Notes: a model not told the origin generated them from the letters alone. Shown: positions 23,887-34,900, counted from the stretch's first letter. The stretch is DNA of 64,000 nucleotides from Eucommia ulmoides (GCA_016647705.1 CM028328.1:7078114-7142113), one strand, 5' to 3'. Numbers and translations are program-made.

Positions 23887-25752
23887 GTGCAACCATATGT
23901 ACAAACTGTGTGTTTCATTGCTTATGGTTATATTCAAGGAAGACAGTAAGAGGCGGCAAGTGGAATTCCAAATCCATTTCCAATTCAATGCTATCAAAAC
24001 TTTGTCTCAGACGCTCTGTAACTTATAATGATTTTTTTTTTTTTGGTATTGCTTCTTGGTGTAAATGAATTTGCCATTGTTATTGTGTTTTATTAAAGTA
24101 AATATGAATATGAATATAAATTTTGGGATAAATATACGTTTTATTTTTTAACGTAAAATGAAGTTGGTAGTTGGTCTGTAATTATGTGCCTCGATATGCA
24201 TCATTATTGGTATAGTTTGTAGCTATAATTGTTAGATAATGGTGGTGGCCCTTTGGTGGTTATGATAGCATCCCCCTTTTGTTGGTCTCCATTAGAAGGA
24301 TTCATGCCTTGAGCGGGGGAGAGGAGAGAAGAAATTTAGTTTCATATGTGTAAGCAGTATATGGACATTAAAGATCCTTCTCGTATTACTCAATTTCTAT
24401 ATGCCTATTTCCTCCATAATTTTAGATCCACTATATGTGGCTACCTCAGTTCATTACTTCCATGTTTGAGATATTCTTCCCCAATAATACCAAACTATAT
24501 TACATTACTTATGCCGGATCAAGCTGAATGTGTTGTTCGTGTATTAGCTATTCATTGATTATTTCATTAGTTAATGAGTGTGTTCAACTTAGGCAAATCG
24601 TCAAGCAGGTGGTGTGCAACTAAAACGAAAGGTTTAAAACATGTTATGTGCAAGTCAATTTCGTCTAAGTGAAATGCCACTCTTTTTAAACAAGCATTGG
24701 TTCATGTAAGATGAGATTGAATTAAGTTTGCATATGTTTTAAGACAATCTTCTTTGACAATATGTTGGTCAAAATAATCATCTTTGTTGATGCATAAATT
24801 GAATTCATACATTCCATATTCATGATCAAGTAATGACAGTTGTGAGGTTCAATGTGAAGCTGTTTTTGCATAGTAGCATTTAATGCCTGCAAAATGCATG
24901 CTCAAGAATTAGGAGGAGCAAGCTTTGAATCCCAGTTGTTTGACGAAATGCTTGCGCTTGGATATACTCACACGTCTCACATATTAATCAGAAATGGGAA
25001 AACTACAATATGATTCCCACTCGAAATTGTTGGAGAAGAGAACGTTTTTGAATGGAAGCATTTCGACTGGGATCCGGGTGGTATTCAATGATTAGTTTGT
25101 CAGTTAATGAGTGTGGGCAACCATAGTTAAATTGTGGAACAGGTGGTGTGCATCTCAAAAGAAAGGTTTAAAACCTATACGCAGATGAATGATCCAAGGA
25201 ATTGGTCATATAGAACAGAATATAGTTAATGAGACCATAAGCCAACTGTCGAACAGATGGTGTGCAACTCAGGGGAAAAAAAAGTTCAAAACATGTTGTG
25301 TGCAGATCAGGTATTCAAGAAATAGGTCATGTAGTATATACTAAATTCAGAAAGCATGTGGGGCAGAAGGGAAAGTCGCAAGATAAGGGAAGAGGTAGAG
25401 ACGAAGTTACCTTTGTTTCTCAGTGACTGTCAACGGATTGTGGCATAATTTCTGTGATGGAAGCGATGTTGTTCAATGTAGGGTGCATCAAACTCGGCGG
25501 ATGTTGGAGGAAGAAGAGCGGCGAAGATGAATTTGGGGTTGTGGAAGAGGGTTGTGACTATACGCGCGATTTGGTGCTGTTTGATTTGGGTTCTCTTGGT
25601 GTCGAAGGGTAGTGGCATGACCGACACGTGTATTATGTTTGCAAGAGGGGAAGAGGGGTGTCTGGCAGGTATAATTTGCAAGGGCATAATGGATATTCCA
25701 GAATTGTTCCAAAACAACAACCGTTTTTTTATATGGAAGTAGATTATATAGA
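21907..25752 (-). other. Long noncoding 5' region of Helitron copy A
   Basis: About 3.8 kb separates the Rep start codon (21906) from the presumed 5' TC end. It holds poly-T tracts, internal repeats (22462-22540 versus 22850-22930; 23054-23200 versus 23220-23360; 22815-22850 versus 23935-23975) and a recurring 'caggtggtgtgcaact...gaaaggtttaaaac' motif near 24605, 25140 and 25255. I recognise no gene. The final 300 bases ('ttatgcccttgcaaattata' on the minus strand) look like a Helitron 5' end. Confidence 0.6.
23054..23360. repeat. Tandem duplication, unit about 170 bp
   Basis: 'tttatagatcaagaacatac' ... 'cctaaaatgcctt.tatagatttttt' ... 'tagcagtaggagttcaagaa' occurs twice in a row. It is also present in copy B (61360-61660). 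Confidence 0.8.
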
Positions 25753-26171
25753 TTAGTATTAAAATGACCTTTTATTTTTAAAGGAAAGATCTACGCAAAA
25801 GAGTTAGGACCTTTAATTAATTATTTTTTCCTTAAAAAAATAAAACACTAAAAATGGAAAACAAACAAAAGGATAAAAACTAAAAATGAAAAATGAAATA
25901 AAATATAAGAAATAGAAAAAGAAAAAAAAAAATAGGAAAAACAAATTAAGTTGAAAAAATGTATAGAAATAACAAACAAAAAACTATAATAAACAAAAAT
26001 CGATTTTAAAAACATAGAAAACACAAAATAGAGGATAAAAAATTTGATGACAAAAAATATAGAAAATCACACACACACACACAAAAAAAAAAAAGAAAAA
26101 AGAAAAAGAAAATAAATGAAAAATGAAAAATCAAAAACATTAAAAAAGTAATAAAAAGACATAGAACACAA
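25753..26171. other. A-rich spacer
   Basis: Low-complexity, A-rich sequence (aaaacaaa, aaaatgaaa words) with a short (CA)n at about 26070-26082. No gene seen. Confidence 0.6.
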
Positions 26172-26908
26172 CGTTTGCAATTTAAAAAGTTGCTAGTTTC
26201 TGTACCTAAAAGGAGAAGGAAAAAAATTCATTCACAGTTTGGGTGTATTAAGGTAAATATTTTAAGTATGATCGGTAAAGGGAATCTTTCTTCCCTTGAG
26301 AAAGTCTTAGATATTATCAATAGGGATTGGGATGTTTTTGAGAAACAATTCCAGAGCTTTGAGAAGTAGGCGTTTTCATGTTCAAAAGGAGGTTAGGGGC
26401 TCGTTGGCTTGGAAGATGTTGGAGTTTGTTATCTTTTGTGTGCATAATCATGGGAGAATTCTGTAGCCAACAAATTATTTCTAGTGTTGAATTGTTTTGT
26501 ATCTTTTCTTTTTGTAGTTGGGGGTTACTTTATTTTGGATTGCTTCAGGTCAACTGTGAATTTGCTGCTCCCTGCAATCTTGTCGCGTTGATTGTGTTGT
26601 CGCTATGATGGTTGGTTTCGGATTTAGGTGTTGTCCTTCTCCTATTGCGCCTTCTCTCGTGGGAGTATGTTCGTTGTTTCTTTTGTATTAATGTACTGTA
26701 GTGTTAAATATGTTGTATAGCTATTGTGCATGGCTTTGGTGTGTAGCCGTTGGGGAGTGCTTGTCTTGATCTCGAGTCCTTGAATTTTAATAATCGTTGT
26801 ATTTTATCGGCTTCGGGTCTTGCAGGCCGCTCGATAGCTTGTTATCGTGCAGCAAGGGAGAATCTTCCCTTTTCATATATATAATATTTGTTTATAAAAA
26901 AAAAAAAA
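26172..26908 (+). mobile_element. 5'-truncated LINE (L1-type) 3' end
   Basis: The segment ends in a poly-A run (26896-26908) and is flanked by agaacacaa at 26163-26171 and again at 26909-26917, a target duplication of at least 9 bp. The body looks like a plant L1 3'UTR ('tttatcggcttcgggtcttg', 'aggccgctcgatagctt', 'gcagcaagggagaatctt'). A short frame at the start (26175-26369, GCIKVNILSMIGKGNLSSLE) may be the tail of the upstream coding region. No reverse transcriptase motif remains. Confidence 0.75.
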
Positions 26909-26917
26909 AGAACACAA

Positions 26918-27206
26918 ACAAAAACAAATAATAGAAAACAAAAAAGCAAACAAAATAGAAAACAAATAAGCCAAAATAAAAAAATAATAATAATGGAAAT
27001 TTAAAAATAAAGAAAGAAATCGGACCAAAAAAAAAATGAAAACGAAAAGCTGAAAAATTATAAAAGTAAATTATTTAGTACAGTTGCACATTTGTTATTA
27101 TAATTTTAAAATCTAATTCAATACTATAATCTAATTATAAAAGTTGAAAGGAGAGAGAATATTTTAATAAAATTAAAAAATAACTCTTACAAGTATGTTG
27201 GTATGT
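26918..27206. other. A-rich spacer between the LINE and the LTR element
   Basis: Continues the A-rich composition seen before the LINE, so the LINE inserted into this tract. No gene seen. Confidence 0.5.
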
Positions 27207-27682
27207 TGGTGAGTTACTATATTTCTTTTTATTTTTTGTCATCACCGAGTCAGCACCCGGGCTCCGACCACGTGTCACTATTGCCAATAGTTTCTCCACA
27301 GGCTTGATGAAGGCCCGTGAGCTTCTCTAGATGGACCTAAAAGTCCAAGCCCACTATTATGCAATCTCTATTTCTATAAATACTAGAACAAATCAATGCC
27401 ATAAGGTAATGCTCATTTTTCTAATTGAAGCATATTAAACTCTTTTCTCCCCAACTCTTACTCTTACGCTGAGTAACCCCCGGCCAGTCCTTATGCAGGT
27501 ACAGGTAATTGAGGAGTAGGACTCTGGACTTCAGTAAGTCAGCCCTTCAGGTTGGCCTTTCCAGCTTACTTGAGGAATTTTCAATTTCGCTTTCGACTCA
27601 ATAACTCCAACTCCAGCAATAGGACCCTCTTGTCATTTGACTAGATCATACTCAAGATGTGTATCGATTTTCAATAGCAACA
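27207..27682 (+). repeat. 5' LTR of the gypsy-type element
   Basis: It ends 'ttttcaatagcaaca' and aligns with the complete LTR at 52959-53431. The first ~30 bases are degraded, so the start is approximate. Confidence 0.65.
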
Positions 27683-28599
27683 ATTTGGTACCATTTGTGG
27701 GAAACGTGCAAAAATCCTTCCCCTAATCATTGTTCCTTGCTCAACTGAGACTGGGTGATCACAAGGTCTAGTCAGATAAACGCAGAAATGAAGAATCAGA
27801 AGATATATTGAAAAATCCAAGGGCACAGCTCCCGACACCCACCAATGAAGATAAATGCCCCCCCAGGATCAAGCAGGGCCATCTACTCTACTACTTGGGC
27901 TGCGGGACAGACCTCGGGAGCTGTGGATACATTGTAGATGGATTTCCTTGAACGCTAGATGATTGAATTCAAGTCATGTGTACAACTCCTCCTTGCGCGC
28001 TTGCCGCTGCCCCTATCTAGGGAGGACCGACTCTCTAGATCGCAGGGCCCAATGAGCTATCTCGAGACCACAATGTTCTCATGACAAATTTCAATGGGCA
28101 TGTGCTTGTGGGTCGCTCACCGTTACGCAACCTTGAGTTTGCGGGATTAGAGAGGCCTTCCCAACAATACAGAGATCTCCACCTTCTCCGTCGCGCGAAT
28201 TTGTAGCAAGAGACCTATTAGTTTTCCCCAATGGTGGAGCTCTTCATCGGCCAGTTAGGTTGGACCCCAGAGGCCGATGCGAATGTGATATTGGCTCCTA
28301 CTCGTCTCCCTTCTGTTTTACTGTGGTCTAAGCTGCTGGTAGTCATATACGAGGGGAGCTCTAAGCAAGGGAGGCTGTGGAGTGTCGCCTTGCTGACATG
28401 GAAGCCCGTCTCCAAGAGGTGAACGGAGGTCGGGCATGACAAAGCGTTATTATGGAGTGAGATATCTGTTCGTGAAAGAAGTTCTGGAAGAAGTCGCGCT
28501 GATGTACTTTACTCACCCCCAGATGAGTCCGTATGATGAGACGTTAGACCCTATTGATCACCTGTCTATGTTCAAGTCTCATATGGACATACAGGTGGC

Positions 28600-29931
28600 T
28601 GGTAGCAGAATATTATGTTGCTATTTTCATCGCAAGTGTACGGGTAAAGTTTTATAAAATATTGAATGAGAAGCGTTATCGTATCCACAGAGATTGGATT
28701 AAATGATCGTTGAGTACCGCGATTATCATAACCAAACTTTATTTAGGAGATAAAAATTGGATTTTTGTTTTTATAAATAATATACTAAATTACAATTAAT
28801 TAAACTATAATACTAAATATATTATATGATAATATATTATCTAGGGATTAATTTCATTTACTTATACGTGTTTAATCTAATCTAGTTTACATTAACGGTA
28901 TTTGAATTTATTCGACAATCTAGGTATCGAAAACTCACTCACTACCTCTCTCGAGTGTAAAGTGAATGAATATACGACTTCGCGTCAACGCCGAAGTCCT
29001 CCTCAAGCGTTTATACAACACTTTGTCACATGAGTCTCGCCCCAACCTCACGGATTGCACACTTTCTAATACCCTCTCAGGTTATTAGATCGTCGCATTG
29101 TATTTAAACCCTAGTCCGAATTCGGGGTTACCTCTCTCGAGTGTCAAATCTCATATTCTCAAATCAATCACAATATCATAACAAGTATATTATAAAGGTA
29201 AAAGAATGGTAAACACAATTGAATAAAGATAAACAACCGTTAACGAAACATGATTTACTCAAACAACGAATATCAGTAAACTCCATCAATCCCATAGATA
29301 ATCAGTGTTTAGCCCATGGCCATAACCATATTTTCAACAATAATCCATATATACATGTTCAAACAACCAAAAACGAGTTAAGAATAAAGAGAGAAACAAG
29401 GGAGAATAGCTGTTATCTGAAGGTGGCGCCTGTAAAAACCGCTTCAATCTTGTTTTCTCTTCTCCAATTGTGTTCCTCTTGCTTTTTAGAACACTAAAAA
29501 ACACTCCATATATATTCTTAGAGAAATGGGAAAGGATCAGGAACAAAAAGGAACAAAAATAAAATATCTAGAAATATCTAAAACAACTGGCCATTGACCG
29601 CTGTAGCGGTGGGTTTCACTGCTGCAGCGGTGAGAATGTCGGTAGGCTTTCTGTCATTTCATCGCTGCAGTGTTGGATCTCATCGTTGCAGTGGTGAGCG
29701 ATCAGAAACTTAGGAAACTCTCTATTGTTTCACCGCTGTAGCGGTGAAACTGTTGCTTTAACACTTCATTGTTTTTCCACAATATTTCTCATTTTTCAAC
29801 TGTTTTTACTCCTAACCCCTGCTTTGAACAAAAATAAATAAAAACAAAATAAAAATGAATTAAAATATTACAAGAATACTCGAAAACTACCAAATTCGGT
29901 TTGAAAATAAATAGATAAATTTTACCTATTA
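28600..29931. mobile_element. Solo LTR-like insertion within gag
   Basis: It is flanked by gtggc at 28595-28599 and 29932-29936. Removing the insertion with one repeat restores the gag frame exactly (..IQVA|FVAFRC..), strong support for the boundaries. It begins TG and ends TA instead of CA. The interior is noncoding, with 'tattttcatcgcaagtgtacggg' near the start, as in many plant LTRs, and a cluster of short palindromes (29598-29750). Confidence 0.65.
29598..29750. repeat. Cluster of short palindromes 'CACCGCTGYAGCGGTG'
   Basis: Perfect or near copies occur at about 29600, 29620, 29657, 29680 and 29730, for example 'accgctgtagcggtg', 'actgctgcagcggtga', 'caccgctgtagcggtgaa'. Each can form a hairpin. 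They lie inside the solo LTR. Confidence 0.75.
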
Positions 29932-30863
29932 GTGGCCTTTGTAGCTTTTCGGTGCAGAGTCTTTCCCATTATTCTCACAATGACAGTGAGGTCCAAGTTC
30001 CAGGGTCTGAGGACAACATTCTTCTCCACCTTCCAGGATCTTGAGCAGTTGTTCTTGGCTCGTTTCATTCGCTCCCGACGGAGGCTGAAGACTATGGCCT
30101 ATGTCCTTACTCTCCAGCAGGAGCCAGGTAAATCCCTGGGGGATTACGTCGAGCATTTTAATCGAGAAGCCAATGAGTGTGACAAGCTCCTTGAAGGCGT
30201 GGCACTGAATGCTTTTATTGATGGGCTCCGGTATCAGAGGCTGTGATATGACCTCTACTCAAATCTTGCTCCCACTGACGATCAAGCTTTGGATCACGGG
30301 ATTAGGTTTCATAGTGCTGATTTTTGTGTTGTAGCTAGAAGGGATACAGAAGGGTTGAATAAACCGAAAGATAGAGGTCTGCATCAAGCCCAAGCTTTGA
30401 GAAGATTACAAACTGAAGGGAGGTTCAGACCCCTGTTAGGAGACAGAAAACTACTTCCTCTCCCAGGGTGTCACCAACCAGAGTTCACTCCGCTCACGGC
30501 CTTGGTAGCCGCCATCTTCACAGAAAAATTAGGGCTTGATTTCTTCCCTCCTCTACCTCCCCTAAGAGAGAGGCCATCCGGGAAGTTTGTGATTAGGTAC
30601 TGTGAGTTCCACCAAGATCGGGGCCACTAAAAAAAAAAAACTGTCCAACTTCGGTAGGAAATTGAAGAGGCTATCTTGGGAACTATGTTCGAATAGGAAA
30701 TCAGGAGCAGTTCGACGAGGATGAACCTCAAGGAGGCCTCGAGCCCAGAGAAGACAAGAGAACTACAACCGTCTACAGCCCCAGAGGGCTGAGGCCGAGA
30801 ATGATCACCAGCGCGTGGATGGTGAAATTAACTTCATTCTTGTAGGATTCAGCTCCGGGGATG

Positions 30864-30965
30864 TGTAGAGTTACCAGGGTCACACGTTCGGGCACCTACG
30901 ATCTTAAAACCAAAGAAGGTGTGCCACATAGGAAGCCGTGGAATGCTGACCATCTGAAGCACTAA
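30864..30965 (+). pseudogene. Extreme C-terminus of pol fused to gag
   Basis: CRVTRVTRSGTYDL, then KTKEGVPHRKPWNADHLKH and TAA match the typical end of plant gypsy pol polyproteins (RVTkvv.pGTY.L...PWNAdHLk.yy). It starts immediately after the gag/protease linker, so the deletion removed almost all of pol. Confidence 0.75.
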
Positions 30966-31169
30966 ATCTATAGGGAAGATCCACTTTTGTAAATAACTTC
31001 TAGTTTGTACAAAGTGTTGCAGTTTTACTTATCAAAATAAAAAAAAGTGTTTTGTACAAATGTGCCTTGTGTCAACTCTCCAATAAACGACATCCCGACC
31101 CCCAGGATCCTCCAGTCAAGTAGAAGAGGAACAAATTCCATCCTGAGTGCCAAAAAATCATCAAGGAGG

Positions 31170-31290
31170 TACAGTTGAGCTCCCTACTAGGGATAGGTCT
31201 TTTTTTGTGGAGGAGGTCATAGGTGAGGTAGTGTCTAGACACTTTGCACGTCCCCAGATGGACCCCTATGATGGAACCCTATCGTTCTGC
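31170..31290 (+). pseudogene. Second, partial copy of the gag N-terminal domain
   Basis: FVEEVIGEVVSRHFARPQMD, then PYDGTL, repeats the gag segment at 28470-28555 (FVKEVLEEVALMYFTHPQMS, PYDETLDP). It lies downstream of the pol remnant, so it is out of order and signals an internal rearrangement. Confidence 0.7.
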
Positions 31291-31649
31291 TGCTACTTGC
31301 CAAACTCCAAGGGAAAGAACCTTGGACATTTATCCAGGCTCCGTCTTGTTAGGCTTGTGGCGAGTTTAGCACTCTGTTTTTCTCTTAGCCCTACAAGTTG
31401 AAGTGCTCTTCATCACGACACTCCAACTCTGTGAACATTCGTAGGGACTTCTGTGGTAATGACCAAGTGTTGAGTTTTGCCACGACTGAGGATTCCACCG
31501 AGGAGTGCATCGATTCCAAAGGTGGAGACGAGCAACCCTCCGTCCCACCAGAGATTGAGATGAGCGCCCTCCAGCCTATCTCCAAGAGAAATTCAAAGGC
31601 GGAGACAAGAAGCCCTTCATCCCACCATAGGCGGAGATGAGTGCCCTAC

Positions 31650-31990
31650 ATCCTGTCTCTAACAACGGCATTTCGACCCTTAGAGTAGTGGATGCTGATC
31701 AAGATTAACATCCTGATTATCAGCATCACAGACGATTCTCCATAATGGCATTCCGACCCTCAGAATTGTGGACGATTCTCCAAGTCAACGTCCCGACTCT
31801 AGTGTTATGGATGATTATCCTCAGCGGCATTCCAACCCCTTGAGTTGCGGATGACTTTCCACATCAGCATCCCGACTTTCGGCGTCGTGAATGATTCTCC
31901 ATAGCGACATTCCAACCCCCAAAGTCGCGGATGATTCTCCAGATCAACATCCTGACTCTTGGCGTTATAGATAACTCTCCACAAGCCTTA
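31650..31990. repeat. 40-bp tandem repeats arranged as alternating dimers
   Basis: Units start 'gattctcca' and recur every 40 bases about seven times. They alternate between an A type ('gcgacattccaaccc') and a B type ('tcaacatcccgactc'), making an 80-bp higher-order unit. Noncoding 3' region of the retroelement. Confidence 0.8.
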
Positions 31991-32814
31991 TTCCGATTCT
32001 CAGCAATGAGGGTGATAACCAGACCCTCTTCGGAAGTCAATAGTCCATACCCGAGAAAAGACCAAGGTCATCCGCCAAGGCCGAGGCATTGATCGAGTTT
32101 GAGGACATGTAGTTATGTATCTTTCCTCACCAGTTGACTACAAGTCCGATGCTCTAAAGAGGAAGGTGCTCTTGCACGGACTAAATGTAGATAACTTGAA
32201 AAGGTTCTTGAATGAACCTAACTATGGAGAACTTCTCGATGACTGGCCATGGGGGACCAACCGCTGTGTTGCGCCCTTATAGACTGAGAGGACCAGGCAC
32301 CCTAGAAAACCTTCATCCTAAGTCCACTACACTATTTCCTCACAATCAACTCATGTCCCGAACTAGGGGTTAGTGGTTTATGGTCTTAGGCAAAGACGAG
32401 AAGTTTTTTTTTTTTTCATTTTTTTTTTTTTTTACAACTTTGAAGTACCCTGGCCATACAGCTCAGAAGCTTACATGGTCGCACGCAGAAAAACATGAAT
32501 TATATGTGAAAACGACTCCACAAAATCCTAAGTATTGAAGAAACAACGACCTAGAGCTCAGTCCTCCCCACCCTCGTCTTGAGGGGCGTCTGTGCAAGGA
32601 AAAAAAAACGTCAATCTTGCCCTCCTCGGGAGACCCCTTGTTAGCACTATCCTCCTCGGCACCTCTCTGCTAAGCAATTTCGTGCTCGACACTGTCTTTC
32701 GGATCTGAGAACTCTATCTCTGCAGGGTTGACAAAAAAATCAATAGGTAGATGATGAATAATCTTCATTGTGCCGTGGTTCCCTGCTTCATTGTCGCCGC
32801 TTAGTGAGTGTTGC

Positions 32815-32965
32815 TTAGAACTCCACTCTGTGGTATCCGACCAGAGCTCTGCAGCGTCTAAGCTCTCCACTCCGTGGTCTCCGACTAGAGCTCTCTATCA
32901 TCTGAGCTTTCTACTCCGTGGTCTCCGACCAGAGCTCTCCGATGTCCGAGCTCTCCTTTCTGTTC
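32815..32965. repeat. Short tandem repeat around 'ctccgtggtctccgaccaga'
   Basis: About three imperfect copies of 'gagctctccactccgtggtc' plus 'tccgaccagagctct' are present. Part of the retroelement's noncoding region; open frames here are accidental. Confidence 0.7.
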
Positions 32966-33334
32966 TCCTCCAAAAGCTTCACCTCATCTTCTCTGGTCGG
33001 CAGAGTACAAATGAGAGCCTTCTCTAAATGTGCTCACCAGAATTCCAGGTGATTAGTGCCCTGACGTGCTCAACACGCTCTCTCCCCAGACCTCACCAAT
33101 CAAGAAAGTAGCAATTAAAATTATCGTTTGCTAAAAAATCTTGAAGTGTCCAAATTTTCCCCCCCAAAAAATTCAAGGGTACAAGGTGAAAGAAAGGACA
33201 AACTTCAGGGGTGCAAGGTGCATGAAGGTCAGACTCCAGATGGTGCAAGGTGAATGAAGGTTAAACTTCAAGGGGTGCAAAGTGAATAATGAACAAACTT
33301 CAAAAATTTTCTAAGTGTTGAAATTTTTTCCACC

Positions 33335-33475
33335 AAAGCTCAAAGGTGCATGGTAGAGCTCAAGGTGCAGAGTGAAGCTCAAAGGTACAGGGTGGAGCTC
33401 AAGATGGCAAGGTGAAAAGGGTGCAGAGTGGAGCTCAAGGGTGCAGGGTAAAGCTCAAAGGTGTAGGGTGAAGAA
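33335..33475. repeat. Minisatellite of about 20 bp
   Basis: 'gctcaaaggtgcagggtgaa' and variants repeat about seven times. A related, looser 'ggtgcaaggtgaatgaag' series precedes it (33200-33300). Confidence 0.75.
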
Positions 33476-33639
33476 TTGGCCAGTCCCCGGTTGATCGGTC
33501 AACATTGGTAAACAGCTTGCCTAAAATTTGTCGGTAAACAACCTGCATGAAATTCGTTGGTCAACGTTGGTAAATAGTCCTCCTGAAATTCGTTTCTGTC
33601 TTCTCCGCGGTGAAGGCTTGCTTGTGCCGGGAGTTGTTC

Positions 33640-33842
33640 ACGGTTCAAAAAGTGCCGCCCAGAAATTTCAAAAAATTTATGGCCACCTTGTTGTGCTATC
33701 TTTGCATGGTGTGTGGCCACATGGGGCCTATCCCCCCAAAAAGGTTAACGGTTCTAAAAGTGCCGCCTAAAAATTTCAAAAAATTTATGGGCGCCTTACC
33801 ATGCTATCTCTGCCCAGTGCACGACCACATAGGGGCCTATCA
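33640..33842. repeat. Tandem duplication with 108-bp period
   Basis: 'acggttc.aaaagtgccgcc' through 'ggggcctatc' occurs at 33640 and again at 33748. Part of the retroelement 3' noncoding region. Confidence 0.8.
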
Positions 33843-33990
33843 CAAATAGCCCCCCCCCCTGAAGACAAGAAGCTCCAAAGAACCGTCTAGGGATGTTCTC
33901 ATGCTACGAAGTCTTCGGGATGCCCGTTCCAACCAGAAGTTGATATCTCTGACTTCTTGCTTCCCTCTCTGCCTAGGGCTGGAGGGCTAT

Positions 33991-34308
33991 TGATGAGGGT
34001 ATTTTTGGTCATCACCGAGTTAGCATCAGGGCGCAGGCCACATGTCCACTATCGCCAATAGTTTTTCCACAAACCTGACGAAGGCCCGCGGGCTTCTCCA
34101 GATGGGCCCAAAAGCCCATTACTATGCAATTTTCAATTATATAAATACTGGAACAAATCAATGCCATAAGGTAATGCTCATTTTTCTAATTGAAACATAT
34201 TGAACTCGTTTACCTTGAGCTTTTACTCTCACGCCAGTGGTACTTTTCGAGGTGTGTACCAGTTTTCAAATAAATACTCGAGGTGTGTACCAATTTTCAA
34301 CACCAACA
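33991..34308 (+). repeat. 3' LTR of the gypsy-type element, internally deleted
   Basis: It starts TGATGAGGGTATTTTTGG and ends 'ttttcaacaccaaca'. Against the complete copy at 52959-53431 it lacks about 150 bases after 'ggtacttttcgag' and instead repeats a 'gaggtgtgtaccagttttca' segment. Confidence 0.8.
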
Positions 34309-34900
34309 AATTATTTTTAATGTTTTTAATTAATACACGAATATATATAATTAATTTTCCTGTTACATAAGTTAAATTATTTTAAAAAATATTTTTAATA
34401 AAAAATAAAAGACAAAAAATCAGAAAGTTGAACAGTAAAGAAAAAATTGAAAAACAAAAGAAAAATAATAACTTAAAAAAAACAAGAAAAAAAAACAAAA
34501 AAAACCAAGACAGGAAAATCAAAACAAAACCAAAAATTGAATTGGGTTCAAATTTCACAAACTTCCTTCTAATCATTCTACCGATACACAGTTTTTGTTT
34601 CTTCTTCTTCCGTCACTTTTACCAATACATTTAACCGAAACCCTCTCAGACCAATTGAATTTCAAGCCTTCTCTCTTCCATTAAAAAAATTAGGGAATTG
34701 GGATGAACATTCGGCGCAATAACAACGGCAGTCTTGGATACTGCAAGCGTTTCGCACTTGCGAAATCGAAAATCCAAAAGACTCTTCGTTAATTCCCCAC
34801 CGCACTGCTATAAATATTACTTACAGTCATTTTCCACTCGCCATCTCTCTCTCTCTCTCTCTCTCTCCCCATCTCTATCAATATACCGCCTGAAATTTTA
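34309..34900. other. AT-rich host flank and presumed upstream region of the dynamin-related pseudogene
   Basis: 34309-34442 is shared with 53432-53572 and so belongs to a duplicated block. A 'ctataaatat' at about 34808 and a (CT)n run at 34844-34867, both just before the 34901 ATG, look like a plant core promoter and 5'UTR. Confidence 0.5.

Larger units (their letters stand above)
4659..25752 (-). mobile_element. Composite Helitron of about 21 kb (rolling-circle transposon), copy A
   Basis: On the minus strand the right end reads A|TCTATATAATC (TC at 25752; a second A|TC lies at 25743). The left end reads ...GTGCATACCCACTAGT|T at 4659, preceded by a GC-rich imperfect hairpin. TC...CTRRT termini between A and T are Helitron hallmarks. 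The genes inside run the same way: Rep/helicase (21906-14456), captured exons, then RPA1-like genes (9668-5100). Plant Helitrons typically carry both RepHel and RPA-like genes, which supports joining the two ends into one element. Additions within it include a solo LTR (17695-20560) and an opposing small Helitron (11433-12256). Uniting both ends as one element is inference; two adjacent Helitrons remain possible. Confidence 0.55.
28290..30863 (+). pseudogene. gag of the gypsy-type element, interrupted by a solo LTR
   Basis: Before the insertion are RLADMEARLQEVNGG-like coiled coil (about 28385-28430) and PQMSPYDETLDPIDHLSMF (about 28515-28575). After it (29932 on) come FRCRVFPIILTMTVRS, FQDLEQLFLARFIRSRRRLK, LTLQQEPGKSLGDYVEHFN (retrotransposon gag core), then KFVIRYCEFHQDRGH at about 30585-30629, the usual gag-end motif. 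Next is GEINFILVGFSSGD (about 30820-30863), the usual gag/protease linker. Stops (for example TGA at 30244-30246) and frame changes show decay. Gag would form the particle that packages the element's RNA. Confidence 0.8.
27207..34308 (+). mobile_element. Ty3/gypsy-type LTR retrotransposon, internally deleted, non-autonomous
   Basis: The left LTR is about 27207-27682 and the right LTR 33991-34308; both share 'tcatcaccgagt', 'taaatact.gaacaaatcaatg' and 'gtaatgctcatttttctaat'. A purine-rich 'gggctggagggctat' precedes the right LTR, and 'atttggtaccatttgtggga' follows the left, the usual position of a primer site. The interior has a gag, then directly the last residues of pol, then about 3 kb of repeat-rich noncoding sequence. 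Protease, reverse transcriptase, RNase H and integrase core are missing. I found no matching 5-bp target duplication at the outer ends. A younger solo LTR sits in gag (28600-29931). Confidence 0.75.
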
